From Firmicutes bacterium FC7 (GTDB lineage Bacteria > Bacillota > Clostridia > Tissierellales > Tissierellaceae), in NCBI GenBank assembly GCA_022760735.1, contig JAKELU010000001.1, positions 402,774 to 466,773 on the forward strand: a DNA stretch of 64,000 nt. Direction: 5' to 3'. Below the pieces are notes generated by a model. That model saw only the letters and a program-made list of their open reading frames with translations, was not told the origin of the DNA and searched no databases. Position 1 is the first letter of the stretch. Every line of letters starts with the position of its first letter. Shown piece after piece: positions 48,646-57,744 of the stretch. The position numbers and the translations under genes are program-made.

Positions 48646-50011
48646 AATGCTAATAACCTACAACCTTATCATCATTCTTGCCTTTTCAATATTTGGTACG
48701 GTTATGCTTAATAATTATCGGACAAAGAGCCTTAAGAATGAAGAAAACAGGCTTTTTATGATTGCAAATATAGTTGCAGACAATTATAAAAGAAATATAG
48801 ACGACATGATCTTTAGTAGCATGATGGTAAAAAGCTATGGAATGCAGGCTGAAGCAAGAATTTTAATAATAGATGAAAATAAAAATGTCATAATAGATAA
48901 TTATGACTCTTACCTTGATAAAAAAATTGATAATGCAGAAATCCGTAGTAGCTTATTAGGTACTCCCAAGTCTGGAATATATAAAAAGGAACACAACGAA
49001 GTGTTGCAGCTTTCTGTTCCTATTACTTCAAATAATGCATTGGGTAACGAAGTTGTCGGAACAGTTTTAATATCCTATAGCTTAAATCAAGTTAACCAAA
49101 GTATAGATGATATGAAAAGAGATATTATTCAGATTTCCAGCATAGCACTTATAATTTCATTGATATTAACTGCAATTTCTGCCACAGGAATTACTAGGTC
49201 CATTAGGGCTTTAACAGAAGGTGTAGAGAAATTAAATTCCGGACAGCTAGGTTATAGAATAAAACTTAAGGCTAAGGGAGAAGAAGGTAAATTGATAGAT
49301 ACCTTTAATGAGATGAGTGAAAAGCTATTTAGAATTGAAAAACATAGAAAGACTATGATTAATAGCATCTCTCATGAATTAAGAACCCCTTTGACCTCCA
49401 TAAGTGCCTTAATTGATTCATTGCTTATGGGTAACAGTAGCCTTGAGATTTATGACGAATATCTTAAAGATATAAAAAGCGAAACAGATCGCATGAGTGA
49501 GCTTGTAAAATACCTTATGGAATCTATTAAGCTTGAAGAGATGACCTTAAGCCTTGCAGAAGAGAATCTATCTGATATATTAAATGACACCATAAAGCTA
49601 ATAACTCCATATGCAAATAAGGAAAAGGTAGTTATTAATACTAAAATAGAAGAAAATATAATTGTTAAGTGTGATAAAGGAAAAATACATGAAGTATTCT
49701 TAAACCTAATTGAGAATGCAATAAAATACAAGGATATAAATAAGAAAAAGAGCTATGTGTCCATAACACTTAAGAAGGATGTCAATAATATTTCCATTAT
49801 TGTAGAAGATAACGGAGTAGGGATAGATGAAAAAAATCTAAATAGCATATTTAATAGAGGCTTTAGAGTACTTGATGATACCCTTACAAAGGCTGATGGA
49901 TATGGCATTGGACTCTCCATAGTAAAGCAAATTATTGATAGACATAGTTGGAATATTTCCGTAAATAGCGCTAAGGGAGTAGGTACTATTTTTAAAATAG
50001 ATATATTTTAG
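48620..50011 (+). CDS. Two-component sensor histidine kinase
   Basis: A 463-aa membrane kinase. TM1 near residues 12-30 is followed by an extracytoplasmic sensor (about 130 residues), TM2 (SIALIISLILTAISATG), HAMP (ITRSIRALTEGVEKLNSGQLGYRIK), HisKA with SHELRTPL, and HATPase (LIENAIKY, VEDNGVGI, GYGIGLSIVKQI). The usual start region reads ISIRTKMLITYNLI. No ATG is present before that point; TTG 48620 or an ATT near 48626-48629 after GGGGAG are candidates. Cognate to the overlapping regulator. Confidence 0.93.
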   Translation: MVIISIRTKMLITYNLIIILAFSIFGTVMLNNYRTKSLKNEENRLFMIANIVADNYKRNIDDMIFSSMMVKSYGMQAEARILIIDENKNVIIDNYDSYLDKKIDNAEIRSSLLGTPKSGIYKKEHNEVLQLSVPITSNNALGNEVVGTVLISYSLNQVNQSIDDMKRDIIQISSIALIISLILTAISATGITRSIRALTEGVEKLNSGQLGYRIKLKAKGEEGKLIDTFNEMSEKLFRIEKHRKTMINSISHELRTPLTSISALIDSLLMGNSSLEIYDEYLKDIKSETDRMSELVKYLMESIKLEEMTLSLAEENLSDILNDTIKLITPYANKEKVVINTKIEENIIVKCDKGKIHEVFLNLIENAIKYKDINKKKSYVSITLKKDVNNISIIVEDNGVGIDEKNLNSIFNRGFRVLDDTLTKADGYGIGLSIVKQIIDRHSWNISVNSAKGVGTIFKIDIF

Positions 50012-50106
50012 AAATCCTTTTTTCTTTCTTCATACTTTCTTAACAATTCTATATTTTATTTTAAAATCTATATCGTATAATGTATCTATCGAAAGGAGAG
50101 ATGAAT

Positions 50107-50688
50107 ATGAAAAAAATATTAGCAATTTTGATGATATTGGTATTAAGTATAAGCATTGTAGCATGTACACCAAAGAATGAGCCTAATGAGGACCCTGTTG
50201 TTGAGACACCAGTCGAACAACCAGGAGAACCAACAGATGAAATAGTTGATCCTGAGCCAAGTACTGATTCTAAGGAAGTAACCTTATACTTCCTAAATGA
50301 AGAATACGTTGAAACCGGTGATGAATCCTTAGAAAAGCTTATAGCTGAAAAAAGAACAATTGAAGTAGGAAGTACCACATTAGAAGAAGGTATTGTAAGA
50401 GCTTTAATGAGTGGACCTGAAGCTAATGGACTAAGGACAGCAATACCTTCCACAGCAAAGCTTATAGGAGTTAAAGTTTCAGATGGAACAGCTTTTGTTA
50501 ATTTCTCACGTGAAGGAATGTTTGGTGGATCACTAGAAGAAACATATACAATCAATCAAATAGTGGCTAGTCTAGTTGAATTAGACTCTGTAGACAGAGT
50601 TCAATTCTTGATAGATGGTCAAAAAGGTGATTCTCTAATGGGACACTATAGTATAGATGAACCATTTGAAAGACCTCTAAGCTATTAA
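50107..50688 (+). CDS. GerMN-domain lipoprotein
   Basis: A 193-aa lipoprotein. The signal peptide MKKILAILMILVLSISIVAC ends in a lipobox cysteine at residue 20. An acidic proline/glutamate linker (about 25-60) leads to a GerMN (sporulation/germination) domain with VTLYFLNEEYV and TINQIVASLVELDSVDRVQFLIDGQK. ATG at 50107 has AAAGGAG at 8 nt. It follows the two-component system by about 95 nt, so the kinase may monitor envelope or sporulation status. Function is unknown in detail. Confidence 0.9.
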   Translation: MKKILAILMILVLSISIVACTPKNEPNEDPVVETPVEQPGEPTDEIVDPEPSTDSKEVTLYFLNEEYVETGDESLEKLIAEKRTIEVGSTTLEEGIVRALMSGPEANGLRTAIPSTAKLIGVKVSDGTAFVNFSREGMFGGSLEETYTINQIVASLVELDSVDRVQFLIDGQKGDSLMGHYSIDEPFERPLSY

Positions 50689-50699
50689 GTTAAAGAAAA

Positions 50700-50735
50700 A
50701 AGCTGTCGCATTGAATAAGTGCGACAGTTCTTTTA
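50700..50735 (+). terminator. Terminator of the GerMN gene
   Basis: AAGCTGTCGCA pairs with TGCGACAGTT (9-10 bp) across a 9-nt loop, followed by CTTTTAT. Confidence 0.84.
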
Positions 50736-50780
50736 TCTTTTATATTTTATAAAGGAATTATAAATATTAATTCCTAATTC

Positions 50781-51632
50781 CTAAAGGCTTAACTTTATTA
50801 AGTTTTTTGAAGGGTCTTTTACATAGATTTCATTATAAGTTTCAATTACTTCATATCCTGCTACTTTTAGCTTATTTATCCTTTCCTTTCTAGTATCTTC
50901 ATCAGGAAATTTTAGTGTGAAGTATTTCATTCCTGCTGAATCTTCTGGTGGAGGAGGTGCTCCTTTGCCATTCCAAATATTAAAACCTATATGGTGATGA
51001 TAGCCCCCAGTTGAAAGAAAGTATGCTTGGTTTCTTATTGCCTGCACTAGTTGAAATCCTAGTAGATTATAGAACTTTAATGATTCATCTAAGTCTGCAA
51101 CATGAAGATGCATATGACCTATAATTGTCCCCTCTGGTGCTCCTTCCCACTCTTCATCTGATGCAAGCTCCATTAACCCCCTATAGTCTATGGGCTCTGT
51201 TACCATATTTACTCCATTTTTTGTTCTTTCCCAAGTATCATCAGGAGTATCAATATATACTTCTATTCCATTATCCTCTGGATCTTGTAGATATATGGCC
51301 TCACTGACTCCATGATATGCTCCACCTACAATTGGATAACTCTTATCCCTTAGATTGTTTATAAACTTTCCTAAATCCTTTCTTGAAGGCAATAATATTG
51401 CAAAATGATATAAGCCAGTTCTTCTATGAACCTTTGGTACTATATTATCAAGTTTTATTAGTGTAACAATTGGATTTATCCCATCTACTGTCATTACTAC
51501 TTCATTTTCTTTTTTATATAAGGCTTTAAGTCCTATTATACTCTTATAAAACTCAATTGATCGCTCTAAATCCCTGACTTTTAACACCACTTCTGTAGCA
51601 AAGATATTAGGGCTTTTATGATATTTTGACAT
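50781..51632 (-). CDS. catE: Catechol-2,3-dioxygenase-like VOC protein CatE
   Basis: A 283-aa protein with two vicinal-oxygen-chelate modules. VVLKVRDLERSIEFYKSIIGL opens the first, GHMHLHVADLDESLKFYNLLGF the second. Metal-ligand His/Glu residues appear in GHMHLHVAD, YHHHIGFNIW and NGIEVYID. It strongly resembles Bacillus CatE, which cleaves catechol and is repressed by YodB/CatR. The start overlaps an 8-bp dyad (51642-51660). In an anaerobe the physiological reaction is unclear; detoxification of quinone-type compounds is possible. Confidence 0.85.
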   Translation of the reverse strand: MSKYHKSPNIFATEVVLKVRDLERSIEFYKSIIGLKALYKKENEVVMTVDGINPIVTLIKLDNIVPKVHRRTGLYHFAILLPSRKDLGKFINNLRDKSYPIVGGAYHGVSEAIYLQDPEDNGIEVYIDTPDDTWERTKNGVNMVTEPIDYRGLMELASDEEWEGAPEGTIIGHMHLHVADLDESLKFYNLLGFQLVQAIRNQAYFLSTGGYHHHIGFNIWNGKGAPPPPEDSAGMKYFTLKFPDEDTRKERINKLKVAGYEVIETYNEIYVKDPSKNLIKLSL

Positions 51633-51641
51633 TAAATCACC

Positions 51642-51660
51642 TACTTACTTTTAGTAAGTA
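51642..51660 (-). promoter_or_regulatory. Dyad operator over the catE leader and ribosome site
   Basis: TACTTACT-TTT-AGTAAGTA is a perfect 8-bp inverted repeat covering the sequence between a TATATT/TATACT -10-like element and the AAGTAGGTG ribosome site on the minus strand. MarR/DUF24 repressors (YodB, CatR) of B. subtilis catDE bind TTAC...GTAA-type dyads. A regulator gene is not in the window. Confidence 0.6.
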
Positions 51661-51883
51661 TAATATACCCTATATCTTTTTATTTATTCATAATTATAGT
51701 TAATTGAGGTGTTCTTTCTTAGAAGTATCATTTGTCTATGTATTTTCAATGCTTATATTATTTTAAATAATTAAACTTAATTTTCATTTAATAGCAATAT
51801 GATGTTATAATGGTATTATAGTAACGTAATTTTTTTCTGGTATATTTTACAAGTTATATATTGACTATGAAGGAGGATTTCTT

Positions 51884-53239
51884 ATGATAAAAGTCTCCAT
51901 TTCAAGTGATAAGTTACAAGCTACAATAAATATTGAGTCTTCTAAAAGTGAAGGAGAAGTACTTAATATAGAAGATATTAAGACAGCTCTTAATGATGCA
52001 GGAATTACATATGGTATTGATGAAAATATGCTTCTAAATATTTGTGACAAGCCAATTTATGATAAAGATATAGTCATAGCAAATGGTATAGAGCCTATTA
52101 ATGGAAAAGATGGTACATATAAGCTTAACTTTAAAACAGAAAAGGAATTAAGACCTAAGGAAAAAGAAGATGGAACTGTAGATTTTTATAATCTTGAAAT
52201 AGTTGAAAATGTAAAGAAAGGACAAATTCTATGCGAGATAACACCTCCAACTGATGGAAAAGATGGTATGAGTGTTACAGGTGAAATAATATACTCTATC
52301 CCAGGAAAACCTATTCCTAACATTTTAGGAAAGAATACAGAATATAATGAGGATAAAACTTTAATCCTTTCTTCCATAGATGGACAAGTTGAATTTATTA
52401 ATGAAAAAATAAATGTAAATGAAACACTTTATATTAAAGAAAATATAGATATTTCAACAGGCAACATCAAAGCTCTTGGTAATATAATAATTATGGGTTC
52501 AGTACAACCTGGCTTTATAGTTGAGGCTGCAGGAAATATTGAAGTAAACGGTAATGTATACTCAGCAACGCTAAAGGCTGGCGGCAGCATAATTTTACGA
52601 AGCGGAACAATTGGAAGTAAGATAGTTTGCGAAGGGGATCTGACAAGTAAGTTTATTGAAAATAGCAATGTCTTTATAAAAGGTAATATCAGAACATCCT
52701 ATATAATGAACAGCAATATTAAATGCGGAAAAACGCTTCAAACAATTGGTAGTAAATCAAAAATTGTAGGAGGTTCATTTGTTGTAGGTGAAAATATTGA
52801 AACACGTACAATAGGATCAATTGCTAATGTAAGGACTTACCTTGAAATTGGTACTGATTCCAATAATATTGAAAAGCAGCAAAAACTCTTAAAAGAAATA
52901 CCAGCCTTAGAAAAAAAGCTAGAAAGCTTAAAGTCACTAATTTCTTTATTGCAACAATATAAAGCAGCAAACCGTCTAACTAAAGATAAGGAAAAAATGT
53001 ATGAAGATGCATTATATAGCTATAAAAAGGTTAATAGCTTATTAATTAATGATAAACTGGAATTAGATAAGATAACTGAAGATATTAAAGCAAAAGGTTA
53101 TGGTAGAGTAATCTGCACAGATACTATTTATCCTGGAACAACTATAAAAATAGGTCCTTTTCAAACAAGAATTCGAGAAGCAATGACGTATAAATCATTT
53201 TACTACACCGATAATGGAATAAGTATTGGAAAAGCATAA
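51884..53239 (+). CDS. FapA-family (DUF342) protein
   Basis: A 451-aa protein. The N-terminal region to about residue 155 is followed by parallel beta-helix repeats (IKENIDISTGNIKALGNIIIMGSVQPGFIVEAAGNIEVNGNVYSATLKAG-type turns). A coiled coil (KQQKLLKEIPALEKKLESLKSLISLLQQ) and a short C-terminal cap follow. Members include flagellar-assembly protein A and Vibrio PolyF-like proteins, but no flagellar genes are near. AGGAGG before the ATG. Role unknown. Confidence 0.85.
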   Translation: MIKVSISSDKLQATINIESSKSEGEVLNIEDIKTALNDAGITYGIDENMLLNICDKPIYDKDIVIANGIEPINGKDGTYKLNFKTEKELRPKEKEDGTVDFYNLEIVENVKKGQILCEITPPTDGKDGMSVTGEIIYSIPGKPIPNILGKNTEYNEDKTLILSSIDGQVEFINEKINVNETLYIKENIDISTGNIKALGNIIIMGSVQPGFIVEAAGNIEVNGNVYSATLKAGGSIILRSGTIGSKIVCEGDLTSKFIENSNVFIKGNIRTSYIMNSNIKCGKTLQTIGSKSKIVGGSFVVGENIETRTIGSIANVRTYLEIGTDSNNIEKQQKLLKEIPALEKKLESLKSLISLLQQYKAANRLTKDKEKMYEDALYSYKKVNSLLINDKLELDKITEDIKAKGYGRVICTDTIYPGTTIKIGPFQTRIREAMTYKSFYYTDNGISIGKA

Positions 53240-53267
53240 GGATAGGTTAATGTTTTATATATACTCA

Positions 53268-53314
53268 AAAAGTAAAAGAGAAGATTGATTATAATCTTCT
53301 CTTTTACTTTTTGA
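53268..53314. terminator. Bidirectional terminator between fapA-like gene and thiD
   Basis: AAAAAGTAAAAGAGAAGATT pairs with AATCTTCTCTTTTACTTTTT over a 6-nt loop; T runs on both strands. Confidence 0.93.
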
Positions 53315-53324
53315 TAACTTCATA

Positions 53325-54113
53325 TTAAAATCCCTCTATAGAAAAACAATGATTTAATGGCCCTGAGCCTTTCCCAAGATTTAAATTTGCTCTAAGGGCT
53401 CCTGAAATATATTTTTTTGACCTTTCTACACTCTCTAGAACAGAATAACCTAAAGCAAGATTACTAGCTATAGCAGATGATAATGTACAGCCTGTACCAT
53501 GGGTATTTGGATTATCAATTTTTTCCCCCTTAATCCATTTATAGCTACCATTTGAATATAGTAAATCATTTGCATCGTAAAGACTATGACCGCCTTTGAT
53601 TAGAATAAAGCCAGTAATATTTCCTCCTATTATTGCTGCTGCTCTTTCCATGTCTTTATGTTCTTTTATCTCGATTCCGCTTAATACCTCTGCCTCTGGA
53701 ATATTTGGAGTTATTATTGTTGCCAAAGGCATTAGCTCATTTATCAATATTTCTATTGCACTATCCTCAAGTAGTTTACTTCCACTTGTAGAAACCATAA
53801 CTGGGTCTACAACTATATTTTTTGCTTTGTACTCTTTTAGTTTATCTACAATTACTCTTATTAGCTCTTCACTTGATACCATACCAATTTTTATTGCATC
53901 AGGGTATATATCTGTAAAAATACAATCTAATTGATTCTCTAAAAATTCCGGCGTTGATTCCATAACCCCATAAACACCTGTAGTATTTTGAGCAGTCAAT
54001 GCTGTAATAGCACTCATGGCATATAGCTTATGGGCTGTTATTGTTTTTATATCTGCCTGAATTCCAGCCCCTCCACTACAATCCGAACCAGCAATTGATA
54101 ATACAGTTTTCAT
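53325..54113 (-). CDS. thiD: Hydroxymethylpyrimidine/phosphomethylpyrimidine kinase
   Basis: A 262-aa ribokinase-family enzyme that phosphorylates HMP and HMP-P. SIAGSDCSGGAGIQADIKTI and GTGCTLSSAIASNLALG (anion hole) are intact, and DPVMVSTSGSKLL is the substrate region. Third gene of the thiMED operon, 2 nt after thiE, under the TPP riboswitch at 55636. Length and motifs are normal. Confidence 0.96.
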   Translation of the reverse strand: MKTVLSIAGSDCSGGAGIQADIKTITAHKLYAMSAITALTAQNTTGVYGVMESTPEFLENQLDCIFTDIYPDAIKIGMVSSEELIRVIVDKLKEYKAKNIVVDPVMVSTSGSKLLEDSAIEILINELMPLATIITPNIPEAEVLSGIEIKEHKDMERAAAIIGGNITGFILIKGGHSLYDANDLLYSNGSYKWIKGEKIDNPNTHGTGCTLSSAIASNLALGYSVLESVERSKKYISGALRANLNLGKGSGPLNHCFSIEGF

Positions 54114-54115
54114 AT

Positions 54116-54757
54116 TTACCTCCCGACGATATTTATGACTTCTGCTTTTAATTCTTTAGTTGCTTTTATAATATCCTTCTGAGCAAATATTGCTGAAATT
54201 ACAGCTACACCTGCAATTCCACTTCCCTCAAGCCTACTCACATTGCCATTATTTATACCTCCAATAGCGACTACTGGGATATTTACCCTATTGCATATTT
54301 CCTTTAATGTATCAAAAGAAACACTGTCTGCGTCTGATTTTGAGGTGGTTGTAAACACAGCACCAACACCTAGATAATCTGCTCCTTGCTTTTCAGCTAG
54401 TAGTGCTTGTTCTACAGTTTGAGCAGATACTCCTAGTATCATATTCTCTCCCACCTTAGCTCTAACATCTCCAGCATTCATGTCACTTTGACCTACATGA
54501 ACACCTGCAGCGTTTATGGCAATTGCAACTTCAACCTCATCATTAATTATTAATGGAACATTGTATTTATCTGTTACTTTTTTGATTTCTTTGCCAAGCT
54601 GTATGAATTCATCAATAGGCAAGTTCTTTTCACGTATCTGTATCATAGTAGCTCCACCTAGAATAGCTTCTTCCACTTGTTCAGCTAAAGTCCTATTACC
54701 TACCCAAGATGAATCTGTTACTGCATATAAAAGCAAGGATTTACTATCGAATTTCAA
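54116..54757 (-). CDS. thiE: Thiamine-phosphate synthase
   Basis: A 213-aa TIM-barrel enzyme that joins HMP-PP and thiazole-P. ATMIQIREKNL, LIINDEVEVAIAINAAGVHVGQSDM and GVGAVFTTTSKSDAD are the phosphate- and Mg-binding motifs. It overlaps thiM by 14 nt and thiD follows at 2 nt. The operon handles salvage (thiM makes thiazole-P), as thiC/G/S are not visible here. Confidence 0.96.
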   Translation of the reverse strand: MKFDSKSLLLYAVTDSSWVGNRTLAEQVEEAILGGATMIQIREKNLPIDEFIQLGKEIKKVTDKYNVPLIINDEVEVAIAINAAGVHVGQSDMNAGDVRAKVGENMILGVSAQTVEQALLAEKQGADYLGVGAVFTTTSKSDADSVSFDTLKEICNRVNIPVVAIGGINNGNVSRLEGSGIAGVAVISAIFAQKDIIKATKELKAEVINIVGR

Positions 54758-55568
54758 CCTTCATACCCCTTTCTAAGGTTTCCCAATTCATCTTACTTAT
54801 CTCGTCTATTATATATGTCCTTAAAGAAGAGGTTCCCCCATTATTTTCTGTTATCTTCTTATAGCCTATTTCTCCACATAAGCCCATTATGCTTACCGCT
54901 GCAGCTGCGCCAGCAACTATGTTGTCCATGTTTGCAGAAACATATCCTGATATCAATCCCGAAAGCATACATCCCGTTCCAGTGATCCTAGACATTAAAG
55001 GATGACCGTTTCTGATTATATATGCTATATCCCTTCCAGCAACAATATCAATTGCACCAGTAATTACAATCACAGCTCCTAATTTATGGCTTAAGTCCTT
55101 AGCAAATCTAATTACTTCATCTAAATTCTCTTCTGTTACAGCATCACTAACATCAGCATCTACTCCTCTTGTAGTTCCGCTTCCTGCATACACTGTTTTG
55201 ATTTCTGAAATATTTCCCCTTATAACCGAGAATTTCACATTATCCAAAAGTTTAAATATAGTATCTGTACGTAATTTTGATGCTCCTGCACCAACTGGAT
55301 CCAGGATTACTGGATGTCCCAGCTTATTAGCCTTCTTCCCAGCTATAACCATAGATTCTATGGTTCGTTCATTTAGAGTGCCTATATTTATACATAGGGC
55401 ATTACAAATTGATGTTATTTCCTCAACTTCATTTTTGTCATCTGCCATAATTGGTGAATTACCACTTGCTAAAATAATATTGGCTACATCATTTACCGTT
55501 ACATAATTTGTAATACAGTGAATTAATTGTGGACTTTTCTCCACATTTTCTAATACCTTTTTAAACAT
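54744..55568 (-). CDS. thiM: Hydroxyethylthiazole kinase
   Basis: A 274-aa ribokinase-family enzyme that phosphorylates 5-(2-hydroxyethyl)-4-methylthiazole. VTVNDVANIILASGNSPIMADD and RITGTGCMLSGLISGYVS (with catalytic Cys) are the signature regions. First gene after the TPP riboswitch; ATG at 55568 follows GGAGGG. Confidence 0.96.
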   Translation of the reverse strand: MFKKVLENVEKSPQLIHCITNYVTVNDVANIILASGNSPIMADDKNEVEEITSICNALCINIGTLNERTIESMVIAGKKANKLGHPVILDPVGAGASKLRTDTIFKLLDNVKFSVIRGNISEIKTVYAGSGTTRGVDADVSDAVTEENLDEVIRFAKDLSHKLGAVIVITGAIDIVAGRDIAYIIRNGHPLMSRITGTGCMLSGLISGYVSANMDNIVAGAAAAVSIMGLCGEIGYKKITENNGGTSSLRTYIIDEISKMNWETLERGMKVEIR

Positions 55569-55597
55569 GAATTTCCCTCCTTTTGCGATGGAAAATC

Positions 55598-55625
55598 AAA
55601 AAGGTGTACCTGAAAAGGTACACCT
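55598..55625 (-). terminator. Terminator of the thiMED TPP-riboswitch leader
   Basis: AGGTGTACCT (55602-55611) pairs perfectly with AGGTACACCT (55616-55625), loop GAAA on the plus strand, with five Ts on the minus strand. It sits just downstream of the aptamer and upstream of thiM. Termination by premature stop is the expected OFF state. Confidence 0.9.
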
Positions 55626-55635
55626 ATATAGCTCA

Positions 55636-55728
55636 TACGAAACTCCCTACGTTGGCATTACCCAAATCAGGTTCAAGGGTCGAAGTTAACAACTTCCTCT
55701 CAGCCCGTTCACGAGCTCCCCATCGCTT
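55636..55728 (-). ncRNA. TPP riboswitch (thi-box)
   Basis: Read on the minus strand it contains GGGGAGC, GGGCTGAGAGG, CGACCCTTGAACCTGATTTG and GGGTAATGCCAACGTAGGGA, the conserved thi-box segments. CGA/TCG-flanked P1 arms close it. With the terminator at 55598-55625 it forms a transcriptional thiamin-pyrophosphate switch for thiMED. Confidence 0.96.
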
Positions 55729-55852
55729 TTTAATTTTATTTAAGTATATCACAATGAAAGTGATTTAACAATTACATTGTTTATATTCAATTTTTATGTA
55801 TTCTATAGAATTTATCTATATTACTTAATATAATAGTATATATTTATATTAA

Positions 55853-55881
55853 TTGACATAAGTCGTTTATATACATATAAT
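55853..55881 (+). promoter_or_regulatory. Consensus promoter of the 55919 MFS gene
   Basis: TTGACA at 55853-55858 and TATAAT at 55876-55881 with a 17-nt spacer match the sigma-A consensus exactly. Confidence 0.85.
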
Positions 55882-55918
55882 CAGTAATTGATAAAGCATT
55901 GCTGGGAGGACATTTTTT

Positions 55919-57163
55919 ATGAAAAATAAAATATATAATGGGAAGATATTTTATGGATGGTTTATTGTAGCTGCAGGATTTATAATAATGGCTACGGCTT
56001 GGGGAACAGTATATAACTGTGCAAGCCTATTTATTGTACCTATTAGCAATGATTTGAATTTGTTGAGATCTCAAGTTAACGCTACACTAACAATACGCTC
56101 GGCCACCCAAATGATAATTTCCCTATTAGCAGGTAAGATTTTTTCAAAATACGATATTAAAAAGTTAATGATGATAGCCACATTAACCTTATTTGCATCA
56201 TATTTTTCTTATTCACTAACATCATCAATAATAGTCATATATCTGTTAACGATCATTGTAAGCATCTCCACTACTCTATTATGCATATTACCACTAGCCA
56301 TAATAATAAAGAATTGGTTTTATGAAAAAAGAGGGTTAGCAATTGGTATTGCATTTATGGGAAGTGGAGTAGGAGGAATGATTCTTAATTCTTTAGTAGG
56401 ACAATGGATTACCTTGTATGGATGGCGTACAGCTTACCAAATTTTAGCTTTTATAATTTTAATTGCAATTTTACCATGTACCTTTTTCATTATAAGAGTC
56501 AGACCTAAAGACCTGGGATTACTTCCATTAGGTTATTTATCAAGTGATAATGATTCCTGTATGAAAGAAAATGAAGAATCCTTGACTTTAAAGGATGCAA
56601 CTAGAACTGTTGAATTCTGGGCTATTTTTCTGTGTTCAGTAATACTCAATATAAGCGTTAACTCTTTAATTTACTCTGGATCCCCCCATTTAACTAATAT
56701 TGGTTATTCAGTTACATTTAGCGCTAATATAGTATCATTATATATGGGTTCATTGGCCATAGGAAAATTGATATTAGGAAAAATATTTGATTCATTTAAT
56801 ATAAAATTATCATTAACTTTTTCATGTATTGTCATAATTTTGGGTTTGATTGGCTTAATATTTGGAAACTATACACTAGCCCTTGCTTTATATATTATTT
56901 TCGGTGGTATAGGAAGTGCATATAATACTATTGCAACTCCTATTATCGCTCAAAAAATATTTGATAAATATGACTATAGTTCAATATATGGGGTACTATC
57001 TGCAGTTGGAACTTTAGGAAGCGTTATAGGGCCTTTGTTTATTGGTTTGACTTTCGATATTAGTAAATCATATATACCTTCATTTATACTATCTATAATC
57101 TTTATAATTATATCTTTATTGATATTCCAGGTAGTAATGAATAGAAAAACAAAATATAGTTAA
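55919..57163 (+). CDS. MFS transporter (oxalate/formate-antiporter-like)
   Basis: A 414-aa 12-helix carrier. The N-terminus FYGWFIVAAGFIIMATAWGTVYNCASLFIVPI, a mid motif GSGVGGMILNSLVGQWITLYGWRTAYQI and the loop FIIRVRPKDLGLLPLG are typical of the MFS_1/OFA-like monocarboxylate group. GGGAGGA before the ATG. Next comes a YaiI-type gene at 23 nt, so they may be co-transcribed. Substrate unknown; a small carboxylate is an inference. Confidence 0.85.
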   Translation: MKNKIYNGKIFYGWFIVAAGFIIMATAWGTVYNCASLFIVPISNDLNLLRSQVNATLTIRSATQMIISLLAGKIFSKYDIKKLMMIATLTLFASYFSYSLTSSIIVIYLLTIIVSISTTLLCILPLAIIIKNWFYEKRGLAIGIAFMGSGVGGMILNSLVGQWITLYGWRTAYQILAFIILIAILPCTFFIIRVRPKDLGLLPLGYLSSDNDSCMKENEESLTLKDATRTVEFWAIFLCSVILNISVNSLIYSGSPHLTNIGYSVTFSANIVSLYMGSLAIGKLILGKIFDSFNIKLSLTFSCIVIILGLIGLIFGNYTLALALYIIFGGIGSAYNTIATPIIAQKIFDKYDYSSIYGVLSAVGTLGSVIGPLFIGLTFDISKSYIPSFILSIIFIIISLLIFQVVMNRKTKYS

Positions 57164-57185
57164 GATAAATTTTTGAGGTGTTATA

Positions 57186-57632
57186 ATGAAGATATTCGTA
57201 GATGCAGATGGCTGTCCTGTTGTAGATATAGCTATAAAAATAGCTAAGGAATATAAACTTCATATAGTTGTTGTAAAAAACTATGCAGTTAGGATTGAAG
57301 ATGACTATGCTGAAATAGTTAGTGTAGATATTTCGAGTGACAGTGCAGACTATTATATTGCAAATAAAATAGGTAGAGGAGATATTATAATATCACAAGA
57401 CCATGGCCTTGCAGCTATGTGTTTGGCCAAAGGAGCCATTTGTATCAATCAAAATGGTTATATTATAAATAATGATAATATCGATGGAATGTTAAACAGA
57501 AGGCATATAAATAGAAAATTAAGACGTGAACAAGGTATATATACAAAGTTTAAGAAAAGGAATCCTCAAGCTGATGTGGATTTTGAGAGAACTTTAAGAA
57601 AAATAATTCAGGAGCAGTTGGCGGGACATTAG
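57186..57632 (+). CDS. YaiI/YqxD family protein
   Basis: A 148-aa DUF188 protein with a PIN-like start FVDADGCPVVDIAIKIAKEY and SQDHGLAAMCLAKGA, NQNGYII, NRRHINRKLRR. Conserved in many bacteria without established role; the PIN-like acidic residues suggest a nuclease-type fold. GAGGTG lies 7 nt before the ATG. The stop codon lies in the first copy of a 12-nt tandem repeat (57622-57646). Confidence 0.9.
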   Translation: MKIFVDADGCPVVDIAIKIAKEYKLHIVVVKNYAVRIEDDYAEIVSVDISSDSADYYIANKIGRGDIIISQDHGLAAMCLAKGAICINQNGYIINNDNIDGMLNRRHINRKLRREQGIYTKFKKRNPQADVDFERTLRKIIQEQLAGH

Positions 57633-57643
57633 GTCGGGACATT

Positions 57644-57670
57644 AGGGACCCCTTTGTCCCTCTCTTTTTT
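57644..57670 (+). terminator. Terminator after the YaiI-type gene
   Basis: AGGGAC-CCCTTT-GTCCCT followed by CTCTTTTTT. Confidence 0.83.
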
Positions 57671-57744
57671 GATTAAATTGATACAACAAGACCATTCTGG
57701 GTATTATATATTTTGTTATGTTAGACTAATGATGGAGGTAATTT

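Noticed and set aside
50061-50555. A 164-codon frame antisense to the GerMN gene
   Set aside because: It is a shadow of a clear lipoprotein gene with signal peptide and ribosome site on the plus strand.
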